Shown piece by piece: positions 1 to 8,240 of a DNA stretch of 64,000 nucleotides (its first letter is position 1; every line of letters begins with the position of its first letter). Origin of the DNA: Thermodesulfovibrionales bacterium (lineage in GTDB: Bacteria; Nitrospirota; Thermodesulfovibrionia; Thermodesulfovibrionales; Dissulfurispiraceae); contig JAGUWD010000009.1 in assembly GCA_020062545.1 (NCBI GenBank), positions 62,001 to 126,000 on the forward strand, in the 5' to 3' direction. Made by a program: the position numbers and the translations under genes. The notes under the pieces are model-generated. The model ran no database searches. It was given only the letters and a program-made list of their open reading frames with translations, and was not told the DNA's origin.

Positions 1-1044
1 TATATCTATCTTTTTTGATTCCGCCCATTTCCTCGCCTTTTCAGGGTCTGTTATCACGTCATCAGGCACTCCCTTTTGCTTAAGGGCATCGAGCATCGGA
101 ATCCTCGGCCACGGCGGAGTAAGGTCTATTACTGTGTCTCCATAAGGCACCTTTAGCGTGCCAAGAACACGATTTGCGATGTATGAAAATATCTCTTCCG
201 TGAATGACATCAGGAAGTTGTAATCCTTGTATGCCATATAGAATTCGAGCATTGTGAATTCAGGATTGTGCTTGGTAGATATACCTTCATTTCTAAAATT
301 TTTATTCAACTCAAAAACCTTCTCATAGCCTCCTACAAGAAGTCTCTTGAGATAAAGCTCCGGGGCAATCCTGAGATATAAATCCATACCAAGGGCTATG
401 TGATGCGTTCTGAATGGCTTCGCAGCAGCTCCTCCTGGAATGGGGTGCATCATGGGTGTCTCGACCTCGATAAAGCCTCGGGACTCGAAGAAATCTCTCA
501 TTGCCTTCATAATAGCGCTTCTCTTTGCAAATACATCCTTTACTTCGGGATTGACGATAAGGTCTACATATCTCTGTCTGTATCTGAGTTCTATATCTTT
601 AAGACCATGCCACTTCTCGGGCAATGGTCTCAGGGATTTGCTCAGGAAAACAAAGTCATTGACTTCTATAGTAAGCTCATTGGTCCTTGTCCTGAACAAT
701 CTGCCGCTAACACCTATGATGTCTCCGATGTCGAGCTTTTTTATGAGAGAATACTTCTCTCCAAGGACATCTTTCTTGAGGTATATCTGAATCTTGCCTG
801 TTGCATCCTGGATGTGGGCGAATGATGCCTTGCCAAAGTCCCTCATCGCAATAATCCTGCCGGCAACAGAGGTATTTATATTATTGGACTCTAAAGACTC
901 TTTATCGGAATCCCCATGTTTTGCATGAAGTTCTGCAGCGGTTGACTCAGGGTCGAAACGTCCGTCATACGGATCGATTTTGAGGCTGCGCAGTTCATCG
1001 AGCTTTTTAAAACGCTGTTCTATAAGTTCATTTATTTCTTCCAT
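1..1044 (-). CDS. lysS: Lysyl-tRNA synthetase, class II (3' end off window)
   Basis: This enzyme charges tRNA-Lys with lysine using ATP. It is absent from the ORF track because the frame runs off the left edge; 348 N-terminal residues are visible. I translated the minus strand from the ATG at 1044 (MEEINELIEQRF...). The N-terminal half fits the OB-fold anticodon-binding domain (about residues 55-160). The catalytic core follows, with the class II motif 2 region reading FRNEGISTKHNPEFTMLEFY near residue 250, characteristic of LysRS. The C-terminal part including motif 3 is missing. No Shine-Dalgarno precedes the ATG, and a good promoter ends 8 nt before it, so the mRNA may be leaderless. It is divergent from the MgtC-like gene. 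Confidence 0.96.
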   Translation of the reverse strand, partial: MEEINELIEQRFKKLDELRSLKIDPYDGRFDPESTAAELHAKHGDSDKESLESNNINTSVAGRIIAMRDFGKASFAHIQDATGKIQIYLKKDVLGEKYSLIKKLDIGDIIGVSGRLFRTRTNELTIEVNDFVFLSKSLRPLPEKWHGLKDIELRYRQRYVDLIVNPEVKDVFAKRSAIMKAMRDFFESRGFIEVETPMMHPIPGGAAAKPFRTHHIALGMDLYLRIAPELYLKRLLVGGYEKVFELNKNFRNEGISTKHNPEFTMLEFYMAYKDYNFLMSFTEEIFSYIANRVLGTLKVPYGDTVIDLTPPWPRIPMLDALKQKGVPDDVITDPEKARKWAESKKIDI

Positions 1045-1052
1045 AGCTGATG

Positions 1053-1082
1053 ATTATACTTGCCCAAATTCAGCTAAGTCAA
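1053..1082 (-). promoter_or_regulatory. Promoter of lysS, possibly leaderless
   Basis: On the minus strand TTGACT is followed after 18 nt by TATAAT, and the lysS ATG lies only 8 nt beyond the -10 box. Transcription would start at or within about 2 nt of the start codon. The sites are seen directly; leaderless translation is inferred. Confidence 0.6.
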
Positions 1083-1102
1083 CATGTTCTGCGGAAATGT
1101 AG

Positions 1103-1108
1103 TATAAT
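1103..1108 (+). promoter_or_regulatory. -10 box of the mgtC-like gene
   Basis: A perfect TATAAT lies 22 nt before the TTG start at 1131, with a GGAG Shine-Dalgarno at 1121-1124. The -35 is weak (TCAACA around 1078-1083, 19 nt spacer) and overlaps the lysS -35 on the other strand. Confidence 0.45.
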
Positions 1109-1130
1109 TAACTAATATCTGGAGACAATA

Positions 1131-1769
1131 TTGGAAAATTTTTTTAAACTTCTCATTGCTGCAACACTCGGCGGGCTTATAGGGATCGAAAGACAGATCG
1201 GCGGACAGACTGCCGGTTTTCGCACACAGCTTCTTGTCTGCCTCGGTTCGTGTCTATTCACTATCGCCTCCGTTCATGTTTATAAGATCTACGGCGCATA
1301 CACAGACCCCGGAAGAATTGCAGCACAGATTGTAGTTGGCATCGGCTTTCTTGGCGCAGGTGCAATACTGAGGCATGGCATTTCCATAAGGGGACTGACT
1401 ACTGCTGCAACCCTCTGGATAGTCAGTGCAATCGGTATGGCAGTGGGATTCGGAGAATATATTGTAGCCGGCTTCGCGACTTTTCTCGTACTTGTAAACC
1501 TTGCAATCCTTAAAAATATCGAGGATATACTTCCGAAAAACCGTTATTCCATACTGATAATCAAGATAAAGGGCGCAGAGGAATTAAAAATAGCGGAATT
1601 TATCAATGGTTATAACATCAAAATCTTAGATGCTAAAATTAAATTTATGAAGGAACAGAACATCGTCGAACAGGAAGTATCGCTCAGGTATAAGGATTAC
1701 GCACAATTAACAGAGTTTCTAAAGATTTTAAAAGAAATTCCCAACCTCATCGAGCTTCATATTTCTTAA
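1131..1769 (+). CDS. MgtC/SapB family membrane protein
   Basis: This is a 212-residue membrane protein. The N-terminal 130 residues hold several hydrophobic helices and the family hallmark GGLIGIERQIGGQTAGFRT at residues 14-32. The C-terminal 75 residues form a soluble domain with the size and pattern of the ACT-like tail of MgtC proteins. MgtC relatives are linked to magnesium limitation and ATP synthase regulation in pathogens, but most environmental members have no known role. The start is TTG at 1131, supported by GGAG 6 nt upstream and by the short N-terminus usual for the family. It is a single gene divergent from lysS. Confidence 0.88.
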   Translation: MENFFKLLIAATLGGLIGIERQIGGQTAGFRTQLLVCLGSCLFTIASVHVYKIYGAYTDPGRIAAQIVVGIGFLGAGAILRHGISIRGLTTAATLWIVSAIGMAVGFGEYIVAGFATFLVLVNLAILKNIEDILPKNRYSILIIKIKGAEELKIAEFINGYNIKILDAKIKFMKEQNIVEQEVSLRYKDYAQLTEFLKILKEIPNLIELHIS

Positions 1770-1774
1770 TATTC

Positions 1775-2488
1775 CTATGCCTTTCCCTTCTCCCACGCTA
1801 CAACCCTTTCGTAATATTTAAACAATTTCTCACGCCTCCTGAATTCCCTTGAATGCACAGAACGCCTGCCGTTTTTAGTCTCAACATCAATGTCGGCATG
1901 GAGCATCTCATGGTAAACAATGAATTCTACAAAATAAAGCGGAACCGATTTTTTATCGAGTATGGGATTAATCCTTATAGTATTTGTATAGCCGCTGTAA
2001 CTTCCCAGAGTCCTCTTTCTTACAGCATATCTCGGGCTTTTGGTTCCCCATGTAATAGATGCTGAAACCCTTCCGTTAAAATATTCACTGTTCACCTTTG
2101 AATATATTTCACGAAGGTCGTAATATTTTCCCTGTGTCTTAATAGAAAGTTTCTTGGGCAGTTTTTTATTCAGGCAATTGCTGTTCTTCTTTATGAAATC
2201 TCTAATGAGCGGCGTCCTTGCCTTTCTGTTTTTTATGAACTGTGCTATCTCTTCGATTACATCGTTTCCTGCATTAAGAAACATCCTGTGAAGCCTTACA
2301 TCTACAATCCTGCCTTTCGTCTTCAGTGAAAGCATGCTGGCGGAGTTGTCTGTAATCTTCAAGGAAATGCTTTTGCATGTTATCTTCCTGAGATAATCCC
2401 CAAGTGAATCTTCATCGTGAGATAGCGGTAAGGACAACTGCTCTGTAGCCATAAATATAATATACAATAAAAGATTCTGTCTTGACAT
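1775..2488 (-). CDS. SprT-like zinc metalloprotease domain protein
   Basis: A 237-residue protein with a C-terminal SprT-like domain. The zinc-binding motif HEMLH is at residues 193-197 and a third histidine lies near residue 212 in SVHSREFRRR, matching the HExxH...H spacing of SprT/Spartan-type peptidases. The N-terminal 110 residues are not recognised. The start at 2488 is favoured by GGAG about 8 nt upstream; a second Met 12 residues in lacks a ribosome-binding site. The gene is convergent with the mgtC-like gene (5 nt gap) and divergent from tpiA (31 nt). Substrate unknown. The fold assignment is firm, the proteolytic activity inferred. Confidence 0.8.
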   Translation of the reverse strand: MSRQNLLLYIIFMATEQLSLPLSHDEDSLGDYLRKITCKSISLKITDNSASMLSLKTKGRIVDVRLHRMFLNAGNDVIEEIAQFIKNRKARTPLIRDFIKKNSNCLNKKLPKKLSIKTQGKYYDLREIYSKVNSEYFNGRVSASITWGTKSPRYAVRKRTLGSYSGYTNTIRINPILDKKSVPLYFVEFIVYHEMLHADIDVETKNGRRSVHSREFRRREKLFKYYERVVAWEKGKA

Positions 2489-2511
2489 AAACCAGCTCCA
2501 TAAACTAAATT
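2482..2511 (+). promoter_or_regulatory. Possible promoter of tpiA
   Basis: A perfect TTGACA at 2482-2487 is followed after 18 nt by TAAATT, a weak -10. tpiA has no Shine-Dalgarno and its ATG is 8 nt past this box, so a leaderless transcript is possible. The -35 overlaps the start of the divergent SprT-like gene. Confidence 0.35.
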
Positions 2512-2519
2512 ACATACTT

Positions 2520-3263
2520 ATGAGAAGGCCATTTATAGCAGCAAACTGGAAGATGAACAAGACAATCAGGGAGACCGAATCCTTTCTGAACGAATTCATT
2601 TCCCTTGTTCAGGATGCAAAGGATGTAGATATCGTCATTGCGCCGCCATTCACGGCACTCCATACCGCATCAACACTTTTGAAAAATACCAATATCCAGT
2701 TAAGCGCACAGGACATCTTTTATGAAGACAAAGGCGCTTACACAGGCGAAGTATCTCCGGTTATGCTCACAGACATTGGCTGCAAGCATGTGATAATCGG
2801 TCATTCCGAAAGGCGCCAGTATTTCCATGAGACAGACGAAATAATAAACAAAAAGATAAAGGCAGCAAAAAAACACACACTTGGTGTAATCTTCTGCATC
2901 GGCGAATCCCTGCAAGAAAGGGAATCTGGAAAAACCTTTGATGTCCTGAAAAGGGAAATAGAAGAAGGACTGAAAGATATATCTCCTGACGGCATTGTAG
3001 TAGCTTACGAACCAATCTGGGCAATAGGAACAGGAAAGACAGCAACAACAGAACAGGCACAGGATGCCCACAAATATATCCGAGAAAGACTCGCCTCGCT
3101 TTACGGCAATAAGGCAAATGAAATCAGGATACTCTATGGCGGAAGCGTAACGCCTGATAATATAGACGCCTTGATGGCCTGTCCCGATGTGGACGGCGCC
3201 CTTGTCGGCGGTGCAAGCTTAAAGGCTGACAGTTTTGCAAGGATTGTAAAGTTTAAAAGATAA
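2520..3263 (+). CDS. tpiA: Triosephosphate isomerase
   Basis: This enzyme interconverts dihydroxyacetone phosphate and glyceraldehyde 3-phosphate in glycolysis and gluconeogenesis. The 247-residue length is normal. All catalytic residues are visible: N9 and K11 in AANWKMNK, H95 in IIGHSERR, E164 in VAYEPIWAIGTG, followed by the flexible loop TGKTAT and the phosphate-binding LYGGSV and GALVGGASL segments. The start is fixed by the family N-terminus, although no Shine-Dalgarno precedes it. secG follows 15 nt downstream, an arrangement common in many bacteria, so the two are probably co-transcribed. Confidence 0.98.
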   Translation: MRRPFIAANWKMNKTIRETESFLNEFISLVQDAKDVDIVIAPPFTALHTASTLLKNTNIQLSAQDIFYEDKGAYTGEVSPVMLTDIGCKHVIIGHSERRQYFHETDEIINKKIKAAKKHTLGVIFCIGESLQERESGKTFDVLKREIEEGLKDISPDGIVVAYEPIWAIGTGKTATTEQAQDAHKYIRERLASLYGNKANEIRILYGGSVTPDNIDALMACPDVDGALVGGASLKADSFARIVKFKR

Positions 3264-3278
3264 AATGAGGAGGAAGTA

Positions 3279-3623
3279 ATGGCAACCTTTATAATAATCA
3301 TTCATATACTGGCATCGCTCTTTTTGATTGCAGTAGTTCTATTGCAGAGCGGAAAGGGCGCTGAAATGGGAGCAGCATTCGGAGGCTCAAGCCAGACCCT
3401 TTTCGGAAGCAGGGGAGCAGCAACCTTTTTAAACAAGCTCACAACAGTGGCAGCCGTTGTATTCATGCTCACATCCCTTGCACTGACAATGGTCACAACA
3501 AAGACCGCTTCTGTTATTAAACAGACCATGCCTGCAGAGCAACAAAAGGCGATACCGCAGTTGCCGCAGCAACCGATATCACAGCAGCCTCAGCAAATAC
3601 CGCAAAAGCCTATTAATAAATAG
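3279..3623 (+). CDS. secG: Preprotein translocase subunit SecG
   Basis: SecG is the small non-essential partner of SecY/SecE that assists SecA-driven export. The 114-residue protein has two membrane helices (about residues 2-21 and 52-73) and the conserved loop LLQSGKGAEMGAAFGGSSQT with FGSRGAATFLNK. The tail from residue 85 is rich in Gln and Pro and variable in the family. AGGAGG precedes the ATG. It sits directly behind tpiA. A degenerate repeat array begins at its stop codon. Confidence 0.96.
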   Translation: MATFIIIIHILASLFLIAVVLLQSGKGAEMGAAFGGSSQTLFGSRGAATFLNKLTTVAAVVFMLTSLALTMVTTKTASVIKQTMPAEQQKAIPQLPQQPISQQPQQIPQKPINK

Positions 3624-3727
3624 TAAATAAGTGGATGAGTATATGGGTGTATGAGCAAAAAATTTCCATACATTCCCCCATTAACTCATTTCACTCATTC
3701 ACCCATTTGCTCACTTACTCACTTACC
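3622..3727. repeat. Inverted pair of degenerate ~7-bp tandem arrays
   Basis: The stretch after secG holds imperfect units such as GATGAGT, ATATGGGT and GTATGAGC. About 30 nt later their complements appear (CTCATTCACCCATTT, CACTTACTCACTTACCC). The two arms can fold on each other. A close relative of the same words lies at 56239-56323. The rest of the gap to 3826 shows only a small palindrome (GGCATGTGCC). Confidence 0.7.
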
Positions 3728-3826
3728 CGGCATGTGCCGAAGAATAAGGCAGAGTGGTATTAGAATTATTACGCTATAATACTCATAGAAACATATGCGG
3801 AACATAGTAACCAGTCAATTTTATTC

Positions 3827-4246
3827 TTAAGCCCTTTTAATCAAATCCAGCGTACTGTAAACCCTTACTCCTAATCCCTCAAAATCCTTATCATTACTCC
3901 AGATAGGGCAATTTAACTTAAGGGCTAATGCGAGAAGATGCGCATCATCAGGATCTCTTTTCCCAATCATTCTTTTAGCCTGTGTAATTTTGTCCCTATA
4001 AAAATCATCCTCACACACAGAAAGGGGAAGCATGGAAAATGCCATATAAAGGTCTTCAGCTGGTATATCTCTTTTTAATGCAAGAATGGGGATGTATTTC
4101 TCCACTTCTTTGTAATTAAATACAGTGGTATAAAAAGTAGTATTTTCTGCAGTTAAAAATACAGTTCTCGCATTTCCGCCTATTATTGCCGACAAAATCG
4201 GATTAGCGTCTACGACGAGCTTTTCTATGTTTTTCAAAGTCTTCAA
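3827..4246 (-). CDS. PIN-domain toxin
   Basis: A 139-residue PIN-fold protein, predicted to be a Mg-dependent ribonuclease toxin of the VapC type. The acidic pattern is present: VVDANP near residue 13, a central E in NYKEVEKY, and RDPDDAHLLALAL near residue 97 followed by WSNDKDF. It overlaps the upstream antitoxin gene by 44 nt on the same strand, the usual arrangement for a coupled toxin-antitoxin operon. The start could be a few codons further in. RNA cleavage is inferred from the family. Confidence 0.85.
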   Translation of the reverse strand: MKTLKNIEKLVVDANPILSAIIGGNARTVFLTAENTTFYTTVFNYKEVEKYIPILALKRDIPAEDLYMAFSMLPLSVCEDDFYRDKITQAKRMIGKRDPDDAHLLALALKLNCPIWSNDKDFEGLGVRVYSTLDLIKRA

Positions 4247-4466
4247 GTATCTCTTCCTCTGTTATCCCCTTTGACCTTAGGTTTTTCTTTATGGATTCGG
4301 TAAGAGCAACAAAAATATCCTTTTTGAACTCAAAGGGGATTGATTCTAATGGCGTTGGGAAAAAGATACCTGCAACCTCTCCTCGCCGCATAATGATTAA
4401 CGGCTCTTTGCTCTTTAATGCCTTTGTAGCGCTGTCCCTGAACTCCTTTACAGATAAAAGCTTCAT
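4203..4466 (-). CDS. Phd/YefM-like antitoxin
   Basis: An 87-residue protein that precedes and overlaps the PIN toxin gene. The N-terminal 40 residues (VKEFRDSATKALKSKEPLII then RRGEVAGIFFP) resemble the DNA-binding half of Phd/YefM antitoxins. The charged C-terminus ending KHRKARRRR would wrap the toxin. A strong GGAGG Shine-Dalgarno and a TATAAT box lie upstream, and near-palindromic ATATG/CATAT sequence around 4468-4492 could be the autoregulatory operator. The antitoxin role is inferred from size, position and fold resemblance. Confidence 0.75.
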   Translation of the reverse strand: MKLLSVKEFRDSATKALKSKEPLIIMRRGEVAGIFFPTPLESIPFEFKKDIFVALTESIKKNLRSKGITEEEILEDFEKHRKARRRR

Positions 4467-4489
4467 GATATGACCACCTCCATGACCAT

Positions 4490-4520
4490 ATTATAACACT
4501 TAATCATTCTCACTCGTCAG
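4490..4520 (-). promoter_or_regulatory. Promoter of the Phd/PIN pair
   Basis: Minus-strand TATAAT (complement at 4490-4495), with CTGACG 19 nt further upstream as a weak -35. The antitoxin ATG is about 24 nt downstream with GGAGG between. Confidence 0.45.
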
Positions 4521-4557
4521 GATTTTAAATTCATTAAAATGCTAAAATCAAATGCTT

Positions 4558-5547
4558 ATGACTCCAATGATAACAGTAGAAAATCTGACAAAGAAGTTCG
4601 GGAATATCACTGCCGTTGATGGGATATCCTTTGAGGTGGATAAGGGGACGATATTCGGGTTCCTCGGCCCCAACGGCGCCGGAAAGACAACCACTATTAA
4701 TATTCTCTGCACCCTTTTATCTCCAACCTCTGGAAAAGCTTCCATCGATGGTTATGACTGTATGAAGGAATCATCAGAGGTTAGAAAAGAGATAGGCATT
4801 GTGTTTCAGGACAATACTCTCGACAAGGAACTCACAGCTTACGAAAACCTGCTTTTCCATTCATACCTCTACAATGTTCCTAAAAATGAGAGAAAGGGGA
4901 GGATAGAGGATGCACTGAATTTCGTTGGGCTCTATGAAAGGAAAGACGATACCGTGAAAAAATTTTCCGGTGGAATGAAAAGGAGACTTGAAGTAGCAAG
5001 GTCTATAATTCACCAGCCAAAGGTATTGTTCCTCGATGAGCCAACCCTCGGATTGGATCCGCAGAGCAGGACGAATCTATGGGAATTCATTTCAGAGCTT
5101 CCTAAGAAGCATGATGTGACAATATTCATGACAACACATTACATGGAAGAGGCAGAAATTTGTAATAAAATAGCGATAATCGACATGGGCAAAATCATTG
5201 CACAGGGCTCACCCGATGAACTGAAGAAAATGGTGGGAGGAGATGTCATATATTTAAAGACAAAAGACAATACATGGGCGATGAATGAGATTAAAAAAAA
5301 CCTGAATCTCGATGCAGAAGAAAAAAACGGCGAGATATTCATATCCGTATCAAAAGGAGATGCATGCATCCCGAAGCTCATAAATACCCTTGCGGATATG
5401 GTGCTGTCTGTAAGACTGCAGAGGCCGACATTGAACGATGTATTTTTAAAACTCACAGGCAAGGCAATAAGGCCGGAAGCAGTATCCGGCGGCGATGAAT
5501 TAAAAGAGTCCATAAGGTCTTACAGAAGAAAGTTTGAGAGAGGATGA
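4558..5547 (+). CDS. ABC transporter ATP-binding protein (drug/antibiotic export type)
   Basis: The ATPase half of an ABC-2 exporter of the DrrA/daunorubicin-resistance type. Visible motifs: Walker A GPNGAGKTT, Q-loop VFQDNTLD, signature FSGGMKRRLE, Walker B LFLDEPTLGLD and switch histidine TTHYMEEA, followed by an 80-residue C-terminal extension. The track starts at 4552 (MLMTPM). I prefer the ATG at 4558 because the extended -10 TGCTAAAAT at 4540-4548 comes within 3 nt of the first ATG and 9 nt of the second; neither has a Shine-Dalgarno. The stop overlaps the permease start (ATGA). Substrate unknown. Confidence 0.92.
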   Translation: MTPMITVENLTKKFGNITAVDGISFEVDKGTIFGFLGPNGAGKTTTINILCTLLSPTSGKASIDGYDCMKESSEVRKEIGIVFQDNTLDKELTAYENLLFHSYLYNVPKNERKGRIEDALNFVGLYERKDDTVKKFSGGMKRRLEVARSIIHQPKVLFLDEPTLGLDPQSRTNLWEFISELPKKHDVTIFMTTHYMEEAEICNKIAIIDMGKIIAQGSPDELKKMVGGDVIYLKTKDNTWAMNEIKKNLNLDAEEKNGEIFISVSKGDACIPKLINTLADMVLSVRLQRPTLNDVFLKLTGKAIRPEAVSGGDELKESIRSYRRKFERG

Positions 5548-6311
5548 AATCTGATTTGAACTCCGTATATGTAATTGTTGCACGGGAATTCATAAAATTC
5601 GTCCGTGAGAGGGGAAGGCTCGTATCCACTCTCGCAAGGCCGCTCCTCTGGCTTTTTCTTGTCGGAGGCGGGATGTCGAGGATGGTGTCGCCTGACATGG
5701 GAATACCTTATATGCAGTTTATCTTTCCGGGAATCATAGGTATGACCATCCTGTTCAGTTCCATATTCTCATCAATATCCATAATATGGGACAAGGAATT
5801 CGGATTCATGAAGGAGATGCTCGTAGCCCCGGTATCGAGGTTCTCCATTGTGATAGGCAAGGCATTGAGCGGCACTGTTGTATCAACGCTTCAGGCATTA
5901 ATCATACTCTTACTATTTCCTGTCATCGGACTGCAACTCAGCATAATCCAGATATTTTTAATACTCGGCATTTCCATCATTCTGTCGTTCTGCCTTTCAT
6001 CCCTCGGCATACTCATAGCAACATTTTACGAAAGCTTCGAGAGCTTCAGCGTCATCATGAATTTCATCGTAATGCCCATGTTCTTTCTATCAGGGGCAAT
6101 GTATCCTGTAAAGCTCCTGCCGCATGTATTGAGCTTTTTAACAAAGATTAATCCCTTAACCTACGGAATAGATGCATTGAAGTATATGGTATTCCCTGAA
6201 AAGAAAATGCTCACGCACGATTTCACCTTGTCGTTCGACATAGCGGCAATCGTCATTTCATCCATTGTATTCGTCATCATCGCAGCAATTGTGTTTGAGA
6301 GGAGAAAGTAA
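5544..6311 (+). CDS. ABC-2 type transporter permease
   Basis: A 255-residue membrane protein with about six hydrophobic helices and the ABC-2 family features: an amphipathic N-terminus (VIVAREFIKFVRERGRL), the segment IPYMQFIFPGIIGMTIL, and PMFFLSGAMYPVKLLP with PLTYGIDALKY near the end. It overlaps the ATPase gene by 4 nt (ATGA), so the two are translationally coupled and form a two-gene exporter. The cargo cannot be told from sequence; relatives export lipids, antibiotics or polysaccharides. Confidence 0.92.
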   Translation: MKSDLNSVYVIVAREFIKFVRERGRLVSTLARPLLWLFLVGGGMSRMVSPDMGIPYMQFIFPGIIGMTILFSSIFSSISIIWDKEFGFMKEMLVAPVSRFSIVIGKALSGTVVSTLQALIILLLFPVIGLQLSIIQIFLILGISIILSFCLSSLGILIATFYESFESFSVIMNFIVMPMFFLSGAMYPVKLLPHVLSFLTKINPLTYGIDALKYMVFPEKKMLTHDFTLSFDIAAIVISSIVFVIIAAIVFERRK

Positions 6312-6314
6312 TTT

Positions 6315-7307
6315 ATGTCTCACCAGTTTTCAAACAAATTCACCCAATATACACTTGGCCCGCTGCCATGGGATAAAGAGTATTTGGAAAAATTATTTTA
6401 TCGTTCTCCAGTTGATATAACTGAAGCAATTAAAGAACATCCAGGATATATAGCTCATGAAATCCTTGTACAATTACAAGTCTCACTCGATTTATTTTTG
6501 GATTGTGTGCAGGATATTCTAAATACTATTTCACAATTCAGATTATCAAGCGAAAATCCAGATTTTTGGTACAGACCATCAGAGCGTCTTTTAGTCGATT
6601 ACGAAAAAAATATCCGCAAAGGACTTTTTGCCTCAGCAGCAAGTGCTATGGCATTAGTCCATAATTCTGGAAGAATTGCTGGACGTAATGGAAAGATCGT
6701 TATTGATGGTTATCAAAATAAAGTTGAACATATGTTTGCAAAAAATGAGCAACATATATTCATTCAAGGTCTAAGAAATTTTGTTTCACATAGTCACATT
6801 TTACAGCCCAACTGGACAGTTCATTATTCTGTTGAAGGTCGTTATGCAACTTTCAGATTGAAATCAGATGTACTGTTTCGATACAAAAAATGGGGGCCTC
6901 TTGCGATAAAGTTTATTAAGAAAAATAAAGAAGGCATAGATATTGACATTCTTTTTTCTACCTATCGAGAAAAAGTTATTGAGTTTCACAACTGGTTCCA
7001 TAGCGAAATTATAAAAGTCTCAGAACCTCAACTTTCCGACTATAGGAAGTACGAAAAATGGTTAAAACAATTCAGTTTGCAAGCAGGTTGGAATTTTTTA
7101 CTCTCAGAGGCAATAAAGCGCAACATAAACCCATATGACTATCTTAATAGATATTTTACAAAGGACGAACTTTCAGAGATAAACTCACTACCACACAGAT
7201 CTCAGGCACAGGTTGATAGAATAATAGAAATACTCGACGATGCTAATGCTTGCGACGATAAAATTCGAAGGTTAGCATATAAGTTATTTGGTCTCATTAG
7301 CGATTAA
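6315..7307 (+). CDS. Hypothetical protein with HEPN-like RX4H motif
   Basis: A 330-residue soluble protein that I do not recognise as a named family. It is largely helical by composition. The segment QGLRNFVSHSH (R154, H159) matches the R-x4-H motif of HEPN-domain ribonucleases and lies between predicted helices, as in that fold. It follows the ABC permease by only 3 nt but is clearly more AT-rich and stands tail-to-tail with a restriction-modification pair. This suggests a horizontally acquired defence or stress gene rather than a transport partner. The HEPN assignment is an inference from a short motif and context. Confidence 0.5.
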   Translation: MSHQFSNKFTQYTLGPLPWDKEYLEKLFYRSPVDITEAIKEHPGYIAHEILVQLQVSLDLFLDCVQDILNTISQFRLSSENPDFWYRPSERLLVDYEKNIRKGLFASAASAMALVHNSGRIAGRNGKIVIDGYQNKVEHMFAKNEQHIFIQGLRNFVSHSHILQPNWTVHYSVEGRYATFRLKSDVLFRYKKWGPLAIKFIKKNKEGIDIDILFSTYREKVIEFHNWFHSEIIKVSEPQLSDYRKYEKWLKQFSLQAGWNFLLSEAIKRNINPYDYLNRYFTKDELSEINSLPHRSQAQVDRIIEILDDANACDDKIRRLAYKLFGLISD

Positions 7308-8235
7308 TTTTACTATTTTTCTTCTTCACCGCATACCCCTCCTTATCCTCCCCCACCATCATCGCCTTCTTTTTCTTTTCTCTTTTAACAAACTCAATCC
7401 TTGTCTCTCCGGAAAGTCCCTTGTGTTCGCTATACAACCGTTCCAGTGCCATCTTGCAATACTCCTCGTCAACCTCAATCCCAATGCTGTTTCTTTCACA
7501 TTTCATAGCAGCAAGCATTGTTGTTCCAGTTCCACAGAAAGGATCAAGAACAGTATCGCCCCAGAAGGAAAACATCCGCACTAAGCGATACGCAAGCTCA
7601 AAAGGGAAAGGCGCCGGATGTTTTTTAGTGGATGCGCCTGTGATGGTCCAAAACTGGCGGAACCATTGGGTATAGTCGTCTTTGTCAATCATGCTTTTTC
7701 TGCGCTGCTCCTCTGAGGGTTGGCGGTAACCGCCGGGTTTGCGCTGCATTAAAATGAATTCAATATCGTTTTTAATGATTGCATTGGGCTCATACGGCTT
7801 ACCTAAAAATTTGCTGCCGGTATTAGCCTCAAATTCGGCATTTGAGATTTTATGCCAGATGATAGGATTGAGATTATCGAAACCGATTTTGCGGCATATG
7901 ACGGCTATATCGGCGTGGAGAGGCATTACCAAATGGCGACCATACTCTCTTCGCGACAGACACACATCGCCAACTACACAGACAAGCCTACCGCCGGGGA
8001 CAAGCACACGATAAGCCTCTTTCCATACTTCGCCAAGATGTTGAAGGAAAAGCTCATAGTCAGCTATATGGCCCAACTGTGCCTCGTTTTCATTGTATTT
8101 CTTGAGCGTCCAGTAAGGCGGTGAAGTAACAACGAGATGCACTGATTGATCTGGAATGAACCTCATTGACCGAGCATCAGCGTTAATGAGCCGGTGAGTT
8201 GTCGCTGTGGTTTCTTCTGTCAATTGAACATGCAT
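7297..8235 (-). CDS. Site-specific DNA methyltransferase (beta class)
   Basis: A 312-residue modification enzyme. The catalytic motif TSPPYW is at residues 37-42 and the AdoMet-binding motif DPFCGTGTTMLAA begins at 231, the order that defines the beta class. TSPPYW is most common in N4-cytosine methylases but also occurs in N6-adenine enzymes, so the modified base is uncertain. A basic tail (KREKKKK) ends the protein. It lies 5 nt downstream of a PaeR7I-like endonuclease gene on the same strand and is taken as its protecting partner. The 3' end overlaps the convergent HEPN-like gene by 11 nt. Confidence 0.9.
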   Translation of the reverse strand: MHVQLTEETTATTHRLINADARSMRFIPDQSVHLVVTSPPYWTLKKYNENEAQLGHIADYELFLQHLGEVWKEAYRVLVPGGRLVCVVGDVCLSRREYGRHLVMPLHADIAVICRKIGFDNLNPIIWHKISNAEFEANTGSKFLGKPYEPNAIIKNDIEFILMQRKPGGYRQPSEEQRRKSMIDKDDYTQWFRQFWTITGASTKKHPAPFPFELAYRLVRMFSFWGDTVLDPFCGTGTTMLAAMKCERNSIGIEVDEEYCKMALERLYSEHKGLSGETRIEFVKREKKKKAMMVGEDKEGYAVKKKNSKINR

Positions 8236-8240
8236 TGTAG

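Noticed and set aside
400-825. Plus-strand ORFs at 400-825 and 440-790
   Set aside because: They are shadows of lysS on the opposite strand, which is complete in frame to the window edge.
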